64,000 bases of DNA from an uncultured Eubacterium sp. (GTDB taxonomy: Bacteria > Bacillota > Clostridia > Lachnospirales > Lachnospiraceae): the NCBI GenBank assembly GCA_910584245.1, contig CAJTZF010000008.1:47125-111124 (forward strand), given 5' to 3'. Below are positions 25,550 to 34,369 of this stretch, piece after piece. The position numbers and the translations under genes are program-made. Under the pieces are notes generated by a model. That model was not told where the DNA came from. It made no database searches and was given only the letters and a program-made list of their open reading frames with translations. Every line of letters starts with the position of its first letter. Position 1 is the first letter of the stretch.

Positions 25550-26965
25550 ATGAGATTAGGCAGAAGAAAGTATGTAAACATAATTATAGCAAGTATATGT
25601 ATGTTCATGGCGGCGGGTACTGTTTCTGTAACAGCCCAGGCGGCGAAACCAAACATTATTTCAGAGACAGCATGTGTGATAGACGTCCAGTCTGGCGCCG
25701 TACTCTATGAAAAAAATATGAACCGCAAGGAATATCCAGCAAGTATTACAAAAATAATGACGACGCTTGTCACACTTGAAAATTGTTCACTGGATGAAGA
25801 AGTCACATACACGGATAACGCATTTTCAAATTGGGAATCGGGAGCTTCGAATGCGGGTATCAAGGTAGGCGAACGCATTAATATGGAAGAAAGTCTTTAT
25901 GCAGTTATGCTTGCCTCTGCGAATGAAGCGTGTAACGGTGTGGCCGAACACGTCTCAGGGAGCATTGATGCCTTTGTAAATAAAATGAATCAGAAAGCGA
26001 AGCAGCTTGGTTGTAAAAATACGCATTTTGCTAATACAAATGGTCTTTGGAAAAAAGATCATTATACAACTGCCTACGATATGTCCCTGATCGGGCGGGC
26101 CGCAATTCGTAACAGTGATTTTAAAACAATCGCGGGAACGAGAACCTATGTTATGTCGAAGACAAATAAAAATAAAAGAGGTAAAAATGAACCTCTTGCC
26201 AACCATCATAAGATGATTAATCCTGCGGATTATCCTCAATATGAATATGAGTATTGTGAGGGAGGAAAGACCGGTTATACTTCGAAGAGCCGGAATACGC
26301 TTGTGACCTTTGCCAAAAAGGGGGATATGGAGCTTGTATGTACCGTTATGAAATGCGATAATTCCGTGTGGATGGAGCCAAATGCGTACACAGATACGAC
26401 AAAACTTTTTAATTATTGTTTTGAAAAGTATCATAAAGTAAAGATAGCTGACCATGCGGCAAGTGAAGTAAATGAACAATATTTGTTTACGAATTTTAGT
26501 CCTTTTTACAGCAAAAATACGAGTAGTCTGCACATTGACGAGGATGCGGGACTTATTCTTCCAAAAGGTGTCACAATAGATAAGGCTGAGAAAAAAATCG
26601 AATATTATGACAATGCATTAGAGGAAAATGGAAGAAAGATTATTGGAAAACTTTCATACACATATAAAGGACAAGAAGTCGGGTCGTCTAATATTTATTT
26701 TGAAAAAAACGATTCACCTACTTTGAAGGACAGCATTGATATGAGCAAGTGGTTTGACGAAGCGGTAGAAATAGCAAATAAACAACCTCTGCCCTGGAAA
26801 AAAATCGCTATATTAATTGTTCTTTCTGTATGTGTTATCGGCATTAGCATTGTATGTTTGTTTAAAATAAGAGAATATCAGAAAACAACAGAGAACCGCC
26901 GCAGATTTAAAAAGGGGCGCAGGCGCAGACAAAGAAGAGAGCGGGATTTTTTTACGAAATGTTAG
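25550..26965 (+). CDS. D-alanyl-D-alanine carboxypeptidase (penicillin-binding protein, DacF/PBP5-like)
   Basis: This 471-residue serine peptidase trims the terminal D-Ala from peptidoglycan stem peptides. A signal peptide covers about residues 1-32. The active-site motifs are SITK (SxxK) in YPASITKIMTT, SAN (SxN) in LASANEA and KTG in GGKTGYTSKS. A C-terminal transmembrane helix (IAILIVLSVCVIGISIVCLF) and a very basic tail (RRRFKKGRRRRQRRER) anchor it, unlike the amphipathic helix of many PBP5 proteins. The GGAG-like site precedes the ATG. A terminator follows at 26991. Confidence 0.95.
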   Translation: MRLGRRKYVNIIIASICMFMAAGTVSVTAQAAKPNIISETACVIDVQSGAVLYEKNMNRKEYPASITKIMTTLVTLENCSLDEEVTYTDNAFSNWESGASNAGIKVGERINMEESLYAVMLASANEACNGVAEHVSGSIDAFVNKMNQKAKQLGCKNTHFANTNGLWKKDHYTTAYDMSLIGRAAIRNSDFKTIAGTRTYVMSKTNKNKRGKNEPLANHHKMINPADYPQYEYEYCEGGKTGYTSKSRNTLVTFAKKGDMELVCTVMKCDNSVWMEPNAYTDTTKLFNYCFEKYHKVKIADHAASEVNEQYLFTNFSPFYSKNTSSLHIDEDAGLILPKGVTIDKAEKKIEYYDNALEENGRKIIGKLSYTYKGQEVGSSNIYFEKNDSPTLKDSIDMSKWFDEAVEIANKQPLPWKKIAILIVLSVCVIGISIVCLFKIREYQKTTENRRRFKKGRRRRQRRERDFFTKC

Positions 26966-26990
26966 TTTGATTTAAAATAGATTATTATTT

Positions 26991-27025
26991 AAGGCGGCAG
27001 GAATCGAAATCCATACCGCCTTTTT
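26991..27025 (+). terminator. terminator after the carboxypeptidase gene
   Basis: AAGGCGG (26991-26997) pairs with CCGCCTT (27016-27022), followed by TTTTT. It serves the plus-strand unit and meets the convergent gene at 27027. Confidence 0.8.
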
Positions 27026-27026
27026 C

Positions 27027-27308
27027 TTATTTACCTTTTATGTTTGCTACTTCTTCTTTTAAGTGGTCGGCAGTTTCTTTTGCAGCCGTAATTTTACTTA
27101 TCAATTCATATAGATCATCTTCCGTAGCGTCTTTATGCGATTCATAGTAAGTTTTTCCTATTTCCAGATAGGTGCTTTCGATTATTTTTTCCTGGCTCCG
27201 TATTTGCACATTGAGAGAGGAAACTTCAGAAATTTCTTTTGCTTTATCAGAAATCTCATTTGCCGTATTGTTTATCACATCAGATACTTTGTCAAAAAAA
27301 CCAGCCAT
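27027..27308 (-). CDS. small predicted coiled-coil protein, function unknown
   Basis: This protein of 93 residues starts at the ATG at 27306-27308 (MAGFFDKVSDV), with GAAAGGATG before it. It is rich in Lys, Glu and Ala with heptad-like spacing, and has the pattern FFDKVSDVINNTANEISDKA and LEIGKTYYESHKD. Similar short cytoplasmic proteins beginning GFFDK are widespread in Lachnospiraceae, some with an added zinc ribbon; none is present here. I cannot assign a function. It is a single gene convergent with the carboxypeptidase gene. Confidence 0.75.
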   Translation of the reverse strand: MAGFFDKVSDVINNTANEISDKAKEISEVSSLNVQIRSQEKIIESTYLEIGKTYYESHKDATEDDLYELISKITAAKETADHLKEEVANIKGK

Positions 27309-27496
27309 TTTTATCATCCTTTCTAAATTTTCAATCGCCTTTGCACAAATATTATAACACAATTAAATAGGAAGTAGCAACTATATAAAGAATAAAAGAG
27401 GAAAAAGGTTGCATTTAAGTCAAAAATATTATATGCTGGAAATGAAACATCATGACTAAGCGTTTAAAAGAAACTTATTTGAAAAGGAGAGTGTGT

Positions 27497-28210
27497 ATGC
27501 AGATGTTATCACTGGAAAAGGAATTGAAAGAGAATGCGTATCCAGGCCGCGGGATTGTCATTGGCAAATCTCCAAATGGAAAGTATGCTGTTACTGCCTA
27601 TTTTATTATGGGCCGCAGTGAAAATAGCAGAAACCGTATTTTTGTACAGGATGGAGAGGGAATCCGCACCCAGGCGTTTGATCCGTCAAAGCTGAGCGAC
27701 CCGAGTTTGATTATTTATTCACCTGTTCGGGTATTGGGAAATAAAACGATCGTGACGAATGGGGATCAGACAGATACGATTTATGAGTTGATGGACCGGC
27801 AGCAAACATTTGAGCAGGCACTTCGTACCAGGGAGTTTGAACCGGATGGACCAAATTATACGCCACGTATTTCTGGTATTATGCATGTGGAAAATGGAGA
27901 GTATAATTATGCGATGTCCATTCTAAAAAGTAATAATGGAAATCCAGATTGTTGTAACCGGTTTACATTTGCATATAGCAACCCAGCTGCGGGTGAGGGA
28001 CATTTTATACATACGTATCAATGTGATGGAAACCCGCTTCCGAGTTTTCAGGGAGAACCAAAACTTGTGAAGATTGCCGATGACATGGAGATCTTTGTCG
28101 ATATGTTATGGAATAGCTTAAATGAGGACAATAAAGTATCTCTTTTTGTCCGCTACATTGATATTGCTACAGGAGAATACCGCTCCAAAATTGTAAATAA
28201 AAATAAATGA
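27497..28210 (+). CDS. IMP cyclohydrolase (PurO-like)
   Basis: This 237-residue protein resembles the IMP cyclohydrolase family typified by archaeal PurO, which closes the purine ring by converting FAICAR to IMP. Visible family segments are YPGRGIVIGKSPNGKYAV, AYFIMGRSENSRNRIF, GDQTDTIY and PNYTPRISG. The start is the ATG at 27497 with AAGGAGA upstream; an earlier in-frame start has no ribosome site. It precedes the AICAR transformylase by 15 bases, so the two reactions normally carried out by bifunctional PurH are split into adjacent genes. A possible promoter TTGCAT-N17-TATGCT lies at 27409-27437. Confidence 0.9.
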   Translation: MQMLSLEKELKENAYPGRGIVIGKSPNGKYAVTAYFIMGRSENSRNRIFVQDGEGIRTQAFDPSKLSDPSLIIYSPVRVLGNKTIVTNGDQTDTIYELMDRQQTFEQALRTREFEPDGPNYTPRISGIMHVENGEYNYAMSILKSNNGNPDCCNRFTFAYSNPAAGEGHFIHTYQCDGNPLPSFQGEPKLVKIADDMEIFVDMLWNSLNEDNKVSLFVRYIDIATGEYRSKIVNKNK

Positions 28211-28225
28211 AAAGGAAGGAAAATC

Positions 28226-29404
28226 ATGAAAGAACTTGAATTAAAGTACGGTTGTAATCCAAATCAGAAACCTTCGAGAATTTATATGGAGGAAGGAGAG
28301 CTTCCTATTAAGGTGTTAAATGGAAAACCAGGTTACATCAATTTCCTTGACGCCTTTAACGGCTGGCAGCTCGTGAAGGAGTTGAAGAAAGCTACAGGAC
28401 TTCCCGCAGCTACGTCATTTAAGCATGTGTCGCCAGCGGGAGCAGCGGTTGGTCTTCCGCTCAGTGAGGTGGAGAAGAAAATTTATTGGGTAGATGATCT
28501 TGGAGAGTTGTCGCCGCTTGCCTGTGCTTATGCAAGAGCGAGAGGAGCAGACCGTATGTCTTCTTATGGAGATTTTATTTCTCTTTCTGATGTATGTGAT
28601 GTATCTGCCGCAAAAATCATTAAGCGGGAGTTTTCAGACGGAATTATTGCACCTGGATATGAGCCGGAGGCGCTGGAGCTTTTGAAGGATAAGAAAAAAG
28701 GAAATTATGCGATTATCGAAATAGATCCGGATTATGTACCGAAAGAACTGGAACGCAAGGAAGTGTTCGGTATCACGTTTGAGCAAGGGCGCAATGAATT
28801 GGTTATTGATGATGAGTTTTTTAGTAATGTAGTAACCGAAAATAAGGATATCCCCGAACAGGCAAAGATTGATATGGCTATATCAATGATTACATTGAAG
28901 TATACACAGTCAAATTCTGTGTGTTTTGTCAAAGGCGGACAGGCAATTGGTATCGGCGCAGGACAGCAGTCCCGTATTCACTGTACAAGGCTTGCTGGAA
29001 CAAAAGCAGATAATTGGTTCCTTCGTCAGTCGCCGCAAGTACTAGGCCTTCCATTTAAAGAGGATATGAAGCGCGCCGAACGCGACAATGCGATTGACAA
29101 TTATATCGGAGAGGACTATATGGATGTTCTGGCAGATGGCTGTTGGGAAAAATATTTTACAGAAAAGCCGCCAGTGTTTACGAAAGAGGAAAAGGCCGCA
29201 TGGTTAGCAGAATATGCTAAGGATGTTACCCTTGGATCAGACGCCTTTTTCCCATTTGATGACAATATTGAGCGCGCATTCCGCAGTGGTGTGAAATATA
29301 TTGCACAGCCCGGCGGTTCCATTCGTGACCAGGATGTCATCGACGCTTGCAACCGGCACGGTATTGTGATGAGCTTCACAGGTTTAAGGCTATTCCATCA
29401 TTAA
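28226..29404 (+). CDS. AICAR transformylase (stand-alone, PurH-type domain)
   Basis: This 392-residue enzyme formylates AICAR to FAICAR using 10-formyl-tetrahydrofolate. The catalytic region SFKHVSPAGAAVG near residues 64-76 and the folate/nucleotide-site segments TLKYTQSNSVCFVKGGQAIGIGAGQQSR and TRLAGTKADNW are clear. It lacks the N-terminal cyclohydrolase half of PurH, which the preceding gene supplies. The ribosome site AAGGAAGG precedes the ATG. A strong terminator follows. Confidence 0.93.
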   Translation: MKELELKYGCNPNQKPSRIYMEEGELPIKVLNGKPGYINFLDAFNGWQLVKELKKATGLPAATSFKHVSPAGAAVGLPLSEVEKKIYWVDDLGELSPLACAYARARGADRMSSYGDFISLSDVCDVSAAKIIKREFSDGIIAPGYEPEALELLKDKKKGNYAIIEIDPDYVPKELERKEVFGITFEQGRNELVIDDEFFSNVVTENKDIPEQAKIDMAISMITLKYTQSNSVCFVKGGQAIGIGAGQQSRIHCTRLAGTKADNWFLRQSPQVLGLPFKEDMKRAERDNAIDNYIGEDYMDVLADGCWEKYFTEKPPVFTKEEKAAWLAEYAKDVTLGSDAFFPFDDNIERAFRSGVKYIAQPGGSIRDQDVIDACNRHGIVMSFTGLRLFHH

Positions 29405-29429
29405 TAATAAATTTAAAACAGAGCATAAA

Positions 29430-29467
29430 AACAGGAGGGGAATGCGAATTCCTCCTCCTGTTTTTTA
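29430..29467. terminator. terminator between purine pair and GH43 gene
   Basis: ACAGGAGG (29431-29438) pairs with CCTCCTGT (29454-29461), followed by TTTTTT. It lies between convergent transcription units. Confidence 0.8.
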
Positions 29468-29474
29468 CACTTTA

Positions 29475-31553
29475 CTATTTAATTTTCATGCTTTTTGTAA
29501 CTCCTTGTGCTTTTTTCAGCATTTTCTTATATTTAGAGAGTTGTTTTTTCGGGACTGTAAATTTGGCTTTTGTATAAATACCTTTAAATGCCTGTTTTCC
29601 TATCTTCTTCAGTCCAGTTGCCTTTATTTTTATGTTTTTCAGCTTTTTGTATCCTTTGAATGCTGCTTTGTCAATAGCGGTTACTTTAAATTTAGTTCCG
29701 CTTATAGATATAGAATCTGGTATTTGGATACTTTTTGCCGTTTTCTTTTTTGCCCCAGTTACGGTGACGGTTCCCTTTCCAGAGAGATCTGCCTTTGTTA
29801 TTTTATAAACAAGGCTGCCAATCGTAAAGGATTTGCCTTTTAAAAGAGCGGTCTTATTTGGAGCTGTACTTGGGGCAGTTGTATTTACGGCCTCCGGACT
29901 TGGTGATGCGGGTGCTGTGGACGAACCAGGCGCCGATGTATTCGCGTTCGGATCTGAAGTAGGTGTCGGTGGAATGGTCTCTTCCGGTTTTACATAATCC
30001 TGTCCCTCATCTTCATCTGTCACGGTATCCTCACCGAACTGGAATGCCTTTAAATCACAGAGGTTTCCGCTGCCTCCCTTGAAAACAAAGTAAAGTGCAT
30101 GTTTGCCTTTCATCTCACTTAAATTATCAATTTCTGCTGTCTTTACTACTCCGTCCTTGTCGTCATCGGCCGAAATTTCTATTGTTCCGATCTTAGTACC
30201 GCCATCTTGTTCCCAAGGACGGTCTATCATAATATCAATCGTTCCATTTTTGCCCTTAGGTAAAAATTGTACGGCCATCTTATTCTTATCACGGCTGCCT
30301 TTTCCCGCATCAAAGTTTAAGTATTTGAAACCGACAATGGAACCGTTTCTAATGTTGATAACATTGCTTCCCGGATTGGATTCGTCATAATGAGCTTCAA
30401 TTTGCGGGCCTCCCGTCAGGAAACAGGCGCTTCCGGCGGTCTGCATTTTATATGGATTCAGTCCATCAATCTCAAATCCCTGTGATGTTACTTCTGCCTC
30501 TTTTATTTCAACCTTACCGTCTTCCGTAACATTTACGTCAATGGCTTCTACCGTTGCCTGGCGGGAATACATACTGTTGTTAATACAGCGGTGGTAAAAT
30601 ACATACCATTGCCCGTTTACTTCCAGTATGCTTCCATGTGTATTTCCCCAGGATTGTAACGCGCAAATCGCTTTTCCGTTTTCATCGGTTTCTCTGGCGC
30701 GGGCGTCAATAAGTGTGCCGCCATACGTCCAAGGGCCGAGAGGAGTGTCGGCATAGGCATAGGCGAGTGTAGAGTTGCTGGCACCAAGGCCAAACTCCCC
30801 GTCTTTTGTGTTACGGCTGTATACGAATACATATTTATCTTTGACCTTGCGGAGGGAGGATGCTTCAAAGAAGCGGAAATTGTCCCCTTCGCTTCCATCA
30901 ATACCCGTATCACTTTCTCTGAGTATTTCACAGCCAGATTTTACGGTACACATAGTATCCGGGTCTAATTCAGCCATATTAGAGGACTGGAAGCCCCAGT
31001 AACCGTAAACCCTTCCGTCATCATCGATAAATACAGCGGGGTCAAATCCTAATACGCCGTCCGCTTTTGTTTTGTTTTCATCTTTCCAGTTGCATACCTC
31101 GAAGGGGCCTTTGGGACTGTCTGATTTGGCGATCATTCCGCCACGGCCGGAGGACTGGTTGTTTGGATAAAGATAGTATGTTTTTTTTCCATTTTCATCC
31201 TTCTGTTCCACTACATCCGGCGCAAACAACACGTCCGGCTCTCCATTGACGATAGATTCAAATATAATACCTTCATATCTCCAGTCGTTTAAATTTTCAA
31301 CAGGCGCCGACCATGTTACTAAATCATAACCGCAGTACTTGTCCTTTCTTGTATCGTGGGATCCGTAAATGTAAACACGGTATTTTCCCGGGTTGTCAGG
31401 ATCCTCAAATAACCTTGGCTCGCCGTCCGGTATGTGCTCCCAGTGTGGCAAATAGGAATTTGCAGCATTTGACTGTGGGGCGTTAAGAAGACTAAGCCCT
31501 ACGAGAAAAAAGGCTGCAAATGTACATAAAATGGCTTTTATGTAATGTTTCAT
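29475..31553 (-). CDS. secreted glycoside hydrolase family 43 protein with CBM6 and leucine-rich-repeat tail
   Basis: This 692-residue secreted protein begins with a signal peptide (about residues 1-30). A five-bladed GH43 domain follows, with the early acidic segment GEPRLFEDPDNPG, GFDPAVFIDDDGRVYGYWG and FFEASSLRKV; GH43 enzymes cleave xylan or arabinan side and main chains. Around residues 380-510 there is a CBM6-like domain (IGTIEI and KGKHALYFVFKGGSGNL). A Thr/Ser/Pro linker leads to a C-terminal BspA-like repeat region (ITGxKFKVTAIDKAAFKGYK-type) ending in Lys-rich sequence. No LPxTG anchor is seen. It lies 64 bases after the Nudix gene, on the same strand as GH31. Confidence 0.9.
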   Translation of the reverse strand: MKHYIKAILCTFAAFFLVGLSLLNAPQSNAANSYLPHWEHIPDGEPRLFEDPDNPGKYRVYIYGSHDTRKDKYCGYDLVTWSAPVENLNDWRYEGIIFESIVNGEPDVLFAPDVVEQKDENGKKTYYLYPNNQSSGRGGMIAKSDSPKGPFEVCNWKDENKTKADGVLGFDPAVFIDDDGRVYGYWGFQSSNMAELDPDTMCTVKSGCEILRESDTGIDGSEGDNFRFFEASSLRKVKDKYVFVYSRNTKDGEFGLGASNSTLAYAYADTPLGPWTYGGTLIDARARETDENGKAICALQSWGNTHGSILEVNGQWYVFYHRCINNSMYSRQATVEAIDVNVTEDGKVEIKEAEVTSQGFEIDGLNPYKMQTAGSACFLTGGPQIEAHYDESNPGSNVINIRNGSIVGFKYLNFDAGKGSRDKNKMAVQFLPKGKNGTIDIMIDRPWEQDGGTKIGTIEISADDDKDGVVKTAEIDNLSEMKGKHALYFVFKGGSGNLCDLKAFQFGEDTVTDEDEGQDYVKPEETIPPTPTSDPNANTSAPGSSTAPASPSPEAVNTTAPSTAPNKTALLKGKSFTIGSLVYKITKADLSGKGTVTVTGAKKKTAKSIQIPDSISISGTKFKVTAIDKAAFKGYKKLKNIKIKATGLKKIGKQAFKGIYTKAKFTVPKKQLSKYKKMLKKAQGVTKSMKIK

Positions 31554-31617
31554 AAACAGTGACCTCCTTTTAATAATAGATGGATTCAGTATATCATATT
31601 ACTCAAAAAACTTCTAC

Positions 31618-32175
31618 CTATTTACTCCACAAATAACTGTAAATTTGTGTCCTGGCTGTAAAAAGAGAGGATTGCAGAAGCCGGCGCACGTCTTCTTTTG
31701 TGTACCAGCCGGCTTCAATTTCTTCTACTGCGGAGCTGCTCTCTTGAAAAGTGCCTGCCGCCGTTCCCACGGTGCACAGATTTGTCTCATTTGAAAATCC
31801 AACAGCGCTATAGCAAAGAGGTAGTATTTCTTTTATATTTACAAGATCAAGCCCAGTCTCTTCCTTGAGTTCCCGGCGGGCAGTCTCCTCGGGCGTCTCG
31901 CCGGGTTCTATGAGTCCCGCCGGAAAACTGTATATCCAATCGCCCATTGAGAGACGAAACTCCCGGTTGAGAAGGAGTTTTTCGCCGCTCTCGTCATGAA
32001 GGATAAGTACGACAGAATTGGCTTCTTTTTTCTGTAAATCCTCAAGTGTTTTTATGCGGGGATTCCGGCTAATCATTTCGTATATTTTTTTCCGTCCATC
32101 CTTTGTTTCATAAGAAATGTCATACCGATGGACGAAAGCCCCTTCATGTACTTTTTTGATTGATTTGAAAATCAT
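31618..32175 (-). CDS. Nudix hydrolase (ADP-ribose pyrophosphatase-like)
   Basis: This 185-residue protein carries the full Nudix box GLIEPGETPEETARRELKEE with TGL following, which binds Mg2+ and hydrolyses nucleoside-diphosphate-linked substrates. The general shape resembles ADP-sugar pyrophosphatases. The exact substrate is not readable. The start is the ATG at 32173-32175 (MIFKSIKK), with AAAGGAG 9 bases upstream. It follows GH31 by 18 bases, so it belongs to the xylan operon. Confidence 0.9.
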   Translation of the reverse strand: MIFKSIKKVHEGAFVHRYDISYETKDGRKKIYEMISRNPRIKTLEDLQKKEANSVVLILHDESGEKLLLNREFRLSMGDWIYSFPAGLIEPGETPEETARRELKEETGLDLVNIKEILPLCYSAVGFSNETNLCTVGTAAGTFQESSSAVEEIEAGWYTKEDVRRLLQSSLFTARTQIYSYLWSK

Positions 32176-32193
32176 AGCCAAAATCTCCTTTGA

Positions 32194-34170
32194 TTAAAAT
32201 AATTCAATGATGTCGCTGCCTTCCCGCACAAATGCAATAAATTCCCGTATAGATGCTGTGCAGGTGATCCGCTGGTTTCCTTTACATACTTCTTTTGAAT
32301 TTACATTAATCCAGTTTCCGGCTGGGAGGTATACGCTCCGCTCGGTCTGTCCTTGTGCCGTGATCGGGGCAAATAAGATCTCTTCCCCAAACATATATTG
32401 GTCCTCGAGTGTGTAACAAATCTCATCTTCATAAAAGTCAAAAAACATGGGGCGCATAATCGGGGCTCCTGTTTGTGATGCCTGGTTCATATAATGGCAT
32501 ATGTAAGGACGTAGACGCTCCCGCAATTCAACCAGTGATTTCAGGATATCATAGTTTTCTTCTCCAAAAGACCATATTTCGTTGTCGCCGCCGCTGCGCT
32601 CTTTTACGCCCGGATGGCGGTCTTTTTGATTTTTTGTTTTCAGCCGGGAGCCGTGCAGGCGCATAACGGGACTGAAAACACCAAATTGTGCCCAGCGTAC
32701 GACCAGCTCTTTGAAATAATCGCTTTCGATATCTCCCATAAGAAAGCCGCCAATATCGCTGTTCCACCATGAGATTCCGCTCATAGCCATAGAAAGTCCG
32801 GTTTTTACACTCATTCGGAGGGCGTCAAAGGTAGACATGATATCACCATTCCAAACGAGAGAGCCATATTTTTGTATCCCTGGATAAGCGGCACGGGTTA
32901 GAAGTATAATATCCTCTTCCCCTTCAGCTTTTAAACCTTCATAAAACATTTTGCTATAATAATAGGGATAGAGCATAGCGGTCTGTGCACCGTTTCCAGC
33001 GTATAGCTTTAAGTTTGAATATTGTTGCGGATGGACTTCTGGTTCTGCTTCATCCAGCCAGAATGTCCGTATTCCATATTTATAGTAATGTTCCTTCACT
33101 TTCTCCCAGACGAAGGACCTTGTTTTTGGATGGGTTACATCAATAAACGTCTGTTGTCCATAAAATTCAAATGTCCCATATTGTCCGTTTTCTGTGCGAA
33201 CGAGCATGTTTGCCTCATTCATTTCCTCATAATTTTCACTGTTTGGGTTGATCGTGGGCCAGACGGATACGACAGGCTCAATTCCCATATCTTTTAGTTC
33301 CCTGCACATAGCTGCCGGGTCCGGCCAATATTCGGGATCAAATTTCCACTCACCCTGTTCGGTCCAGTGAAAATAATCAATGACAATAGCTGAAATTGGC
33401 ACGCCTCTTTTTTTGTATTCACGTGCGACTTCGAGCAAGTCCTCCTGGCTCTCATAGCGAAGCTTGCTCTGCCAGAAGCCGGCTGCCCACTTCGGAAAAT
33501 GTGGTGCGTATCCGGTCAGGTCACTGTATATTTTTAGTACCTTTGCGGGCGTTTCGTCGGCATATATGAGGTAATCTGCCTGGTATGCGCTATCTGCCAC
33601 CCACATTGTGTGGTTATTTGTTGTCTCGCAGCGCCCAGGTGCGGGGTTGTTCCAGAAGAAGCCATAGCCGAGAGAAGAATAGATGACAGGAATAGCGGAT
33701 TTTGTATTATAGTGCTGTAAATTACATGTGCTTCCTTTTCGGTCAAACTGGTCTTCCTGCTCCTGTCCCAGGCCATAAAAGTGTTCTCCCTTATTGGCGT
33801 CGAAAATAATCTTGATCTGATAATGGTCGCCCTCTGTATGTACATTCCGCCCAGTGTAATCCCCCTCAAATTTTGTGTGAAGGATTTGTTTGTCTTTGCG
33901 GTAATATGAAATGACTCCTCCGTACCACGGCTGTCCTGCTTCTATTGTAGCAGATACCATTCCGTTGCGGATCGTCGCATTTTTTTCATCGCCCTCTGTC
34001 TGGCATTCGTGTTCGCTCGCGGGGGGAAGGAGTGTCCAGTCCTCATCTAGAATTTTTGAATTTTTCGTTGAGCGGCAGCGCAGGCAGTTTTTTCCATACG
34101 GCTCAATAATAGTAGTCTCGTCTCGCCGCTCAAAAATTAATTTGTCTTTGTAAATAGTGATTTTCCCCAT
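32194..34170 (-). CDS. glycoside hydrolase family 31 (probable alpha-xylosidase or alpha-glucosidase)
   Basis: This 658-residue cytoplasmic enzyme has no signal peptide. The N-terminal beta-sandwich is followed by the TIM barrel with FYGLGQ, the nucleophile motif WLDEAEPE and the acid/base region WNGDIMSTFDALR. The SDIGGF segment (NSDIGGFLMGD) is typical of GH31. Its neighbours (GH43, CE1 esterase) suggest a role on xylose-containing oligosaccharides, but substrate specificity within GH31 cannot be settled by eye. The ribosome site GAAGGTAATGAC precedes the ATG. It is the first gene of a leftward unit. Confidence 0.92.
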   Translation of the reverse strand: MGKITIYKDKLIFERRDETTIIEPYGKNCLRCRSTKNSKILDEDWTLLPPASEHECQTEGDEKNATIRNGMVSATIEAGQPWYGGVISYYRKDKQILHTKFEGDYTGRNVHTEGDHYQIKIIFDANKGEHFYGLGQEQEDQFDRKGSTCNLQHYNTKSAIPVIYSSLGYGFFWNNPAPGRCETTNNHTMWVADSAYQADYLIYADETPAKVLKIYSDLTGYAPHFPKWAAGFWQSKLRYESQEDLLEVAREYKKRGVPISAIVIDYFHWTEQGEWKFDPEYWPDPAAMCRELKDMGIEPVVSVWPTINPNSENYEEMNEANMLVRTENGQYGTFEFYGQQTFIDVTHPKTRSFVWEKVKEHYYKYGIRTFWLDEAEPEVHPQQYSNLKLYAGNGAQTAMLYPYYYSKMFYEGLKAEGEEDIILLTRAAYPGIQKYGSLVWNGDIMSTFDALRMSVKTGLSMAMSGISWWNSDIGGFLMGDIESDYFKELVVRWAQFGVFSPVMRLHGSRLKTKNQKDRHPGVKERSGGDNEIWSFGEENYDILKSLVELRERLRPYICHYMNQASQTGAPIMRPMFFDFYEDEICYTLEDQYMFGEEILFAPITAQGQTERSVYLPAGNWINVNSKEVCKGNQRITCTASIREFIAFVREGSDIIELF

Positions 34171-34223
34171 GTCATTACCTTCTTTCCGGAAAATATGGTA
34201 TCCATTTTCCTGCTTTTATAAAC

Positions 34224-34252
34224 AGTATATTGCCTGTACAATAGGATTTCAA
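34224..34252 (-). promoter_or_regulatory. promoter of GH31-Nudix-GH43 unit
   Basis: On the minus strand TTGAAA (34247-34252), a 17-base spacer and TATACT (34224-34229), about 54 bases before the GH31 start. Confidence 0.6.
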
Positions 34253-34298
34253 GAATTATTTTTAGAAAATACGAAAGTTTCACCGTTTATTTCAACTA

Positions 34299-34327
34299 TT
34301 GCGTATACCGTAAAAAATTGTTATAAT
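34299..34327 (+). promoter_or_regulatory. promoter of the CE1 esterase gene
   Basis: TTGCGT (34299-34304), a 17-base spacer and TATAAT (34322-34327), 42 bases before the ATG. The palindrome GAAAGTTTC (34273-34281) between the two divergent promoters is a possible but weak operator candidate. Confidence 0.6.
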
Positions 34328-34369
34328 AAATGCGTATCTATAAAAATGAAATGTACAAGGGGGTTTAAA

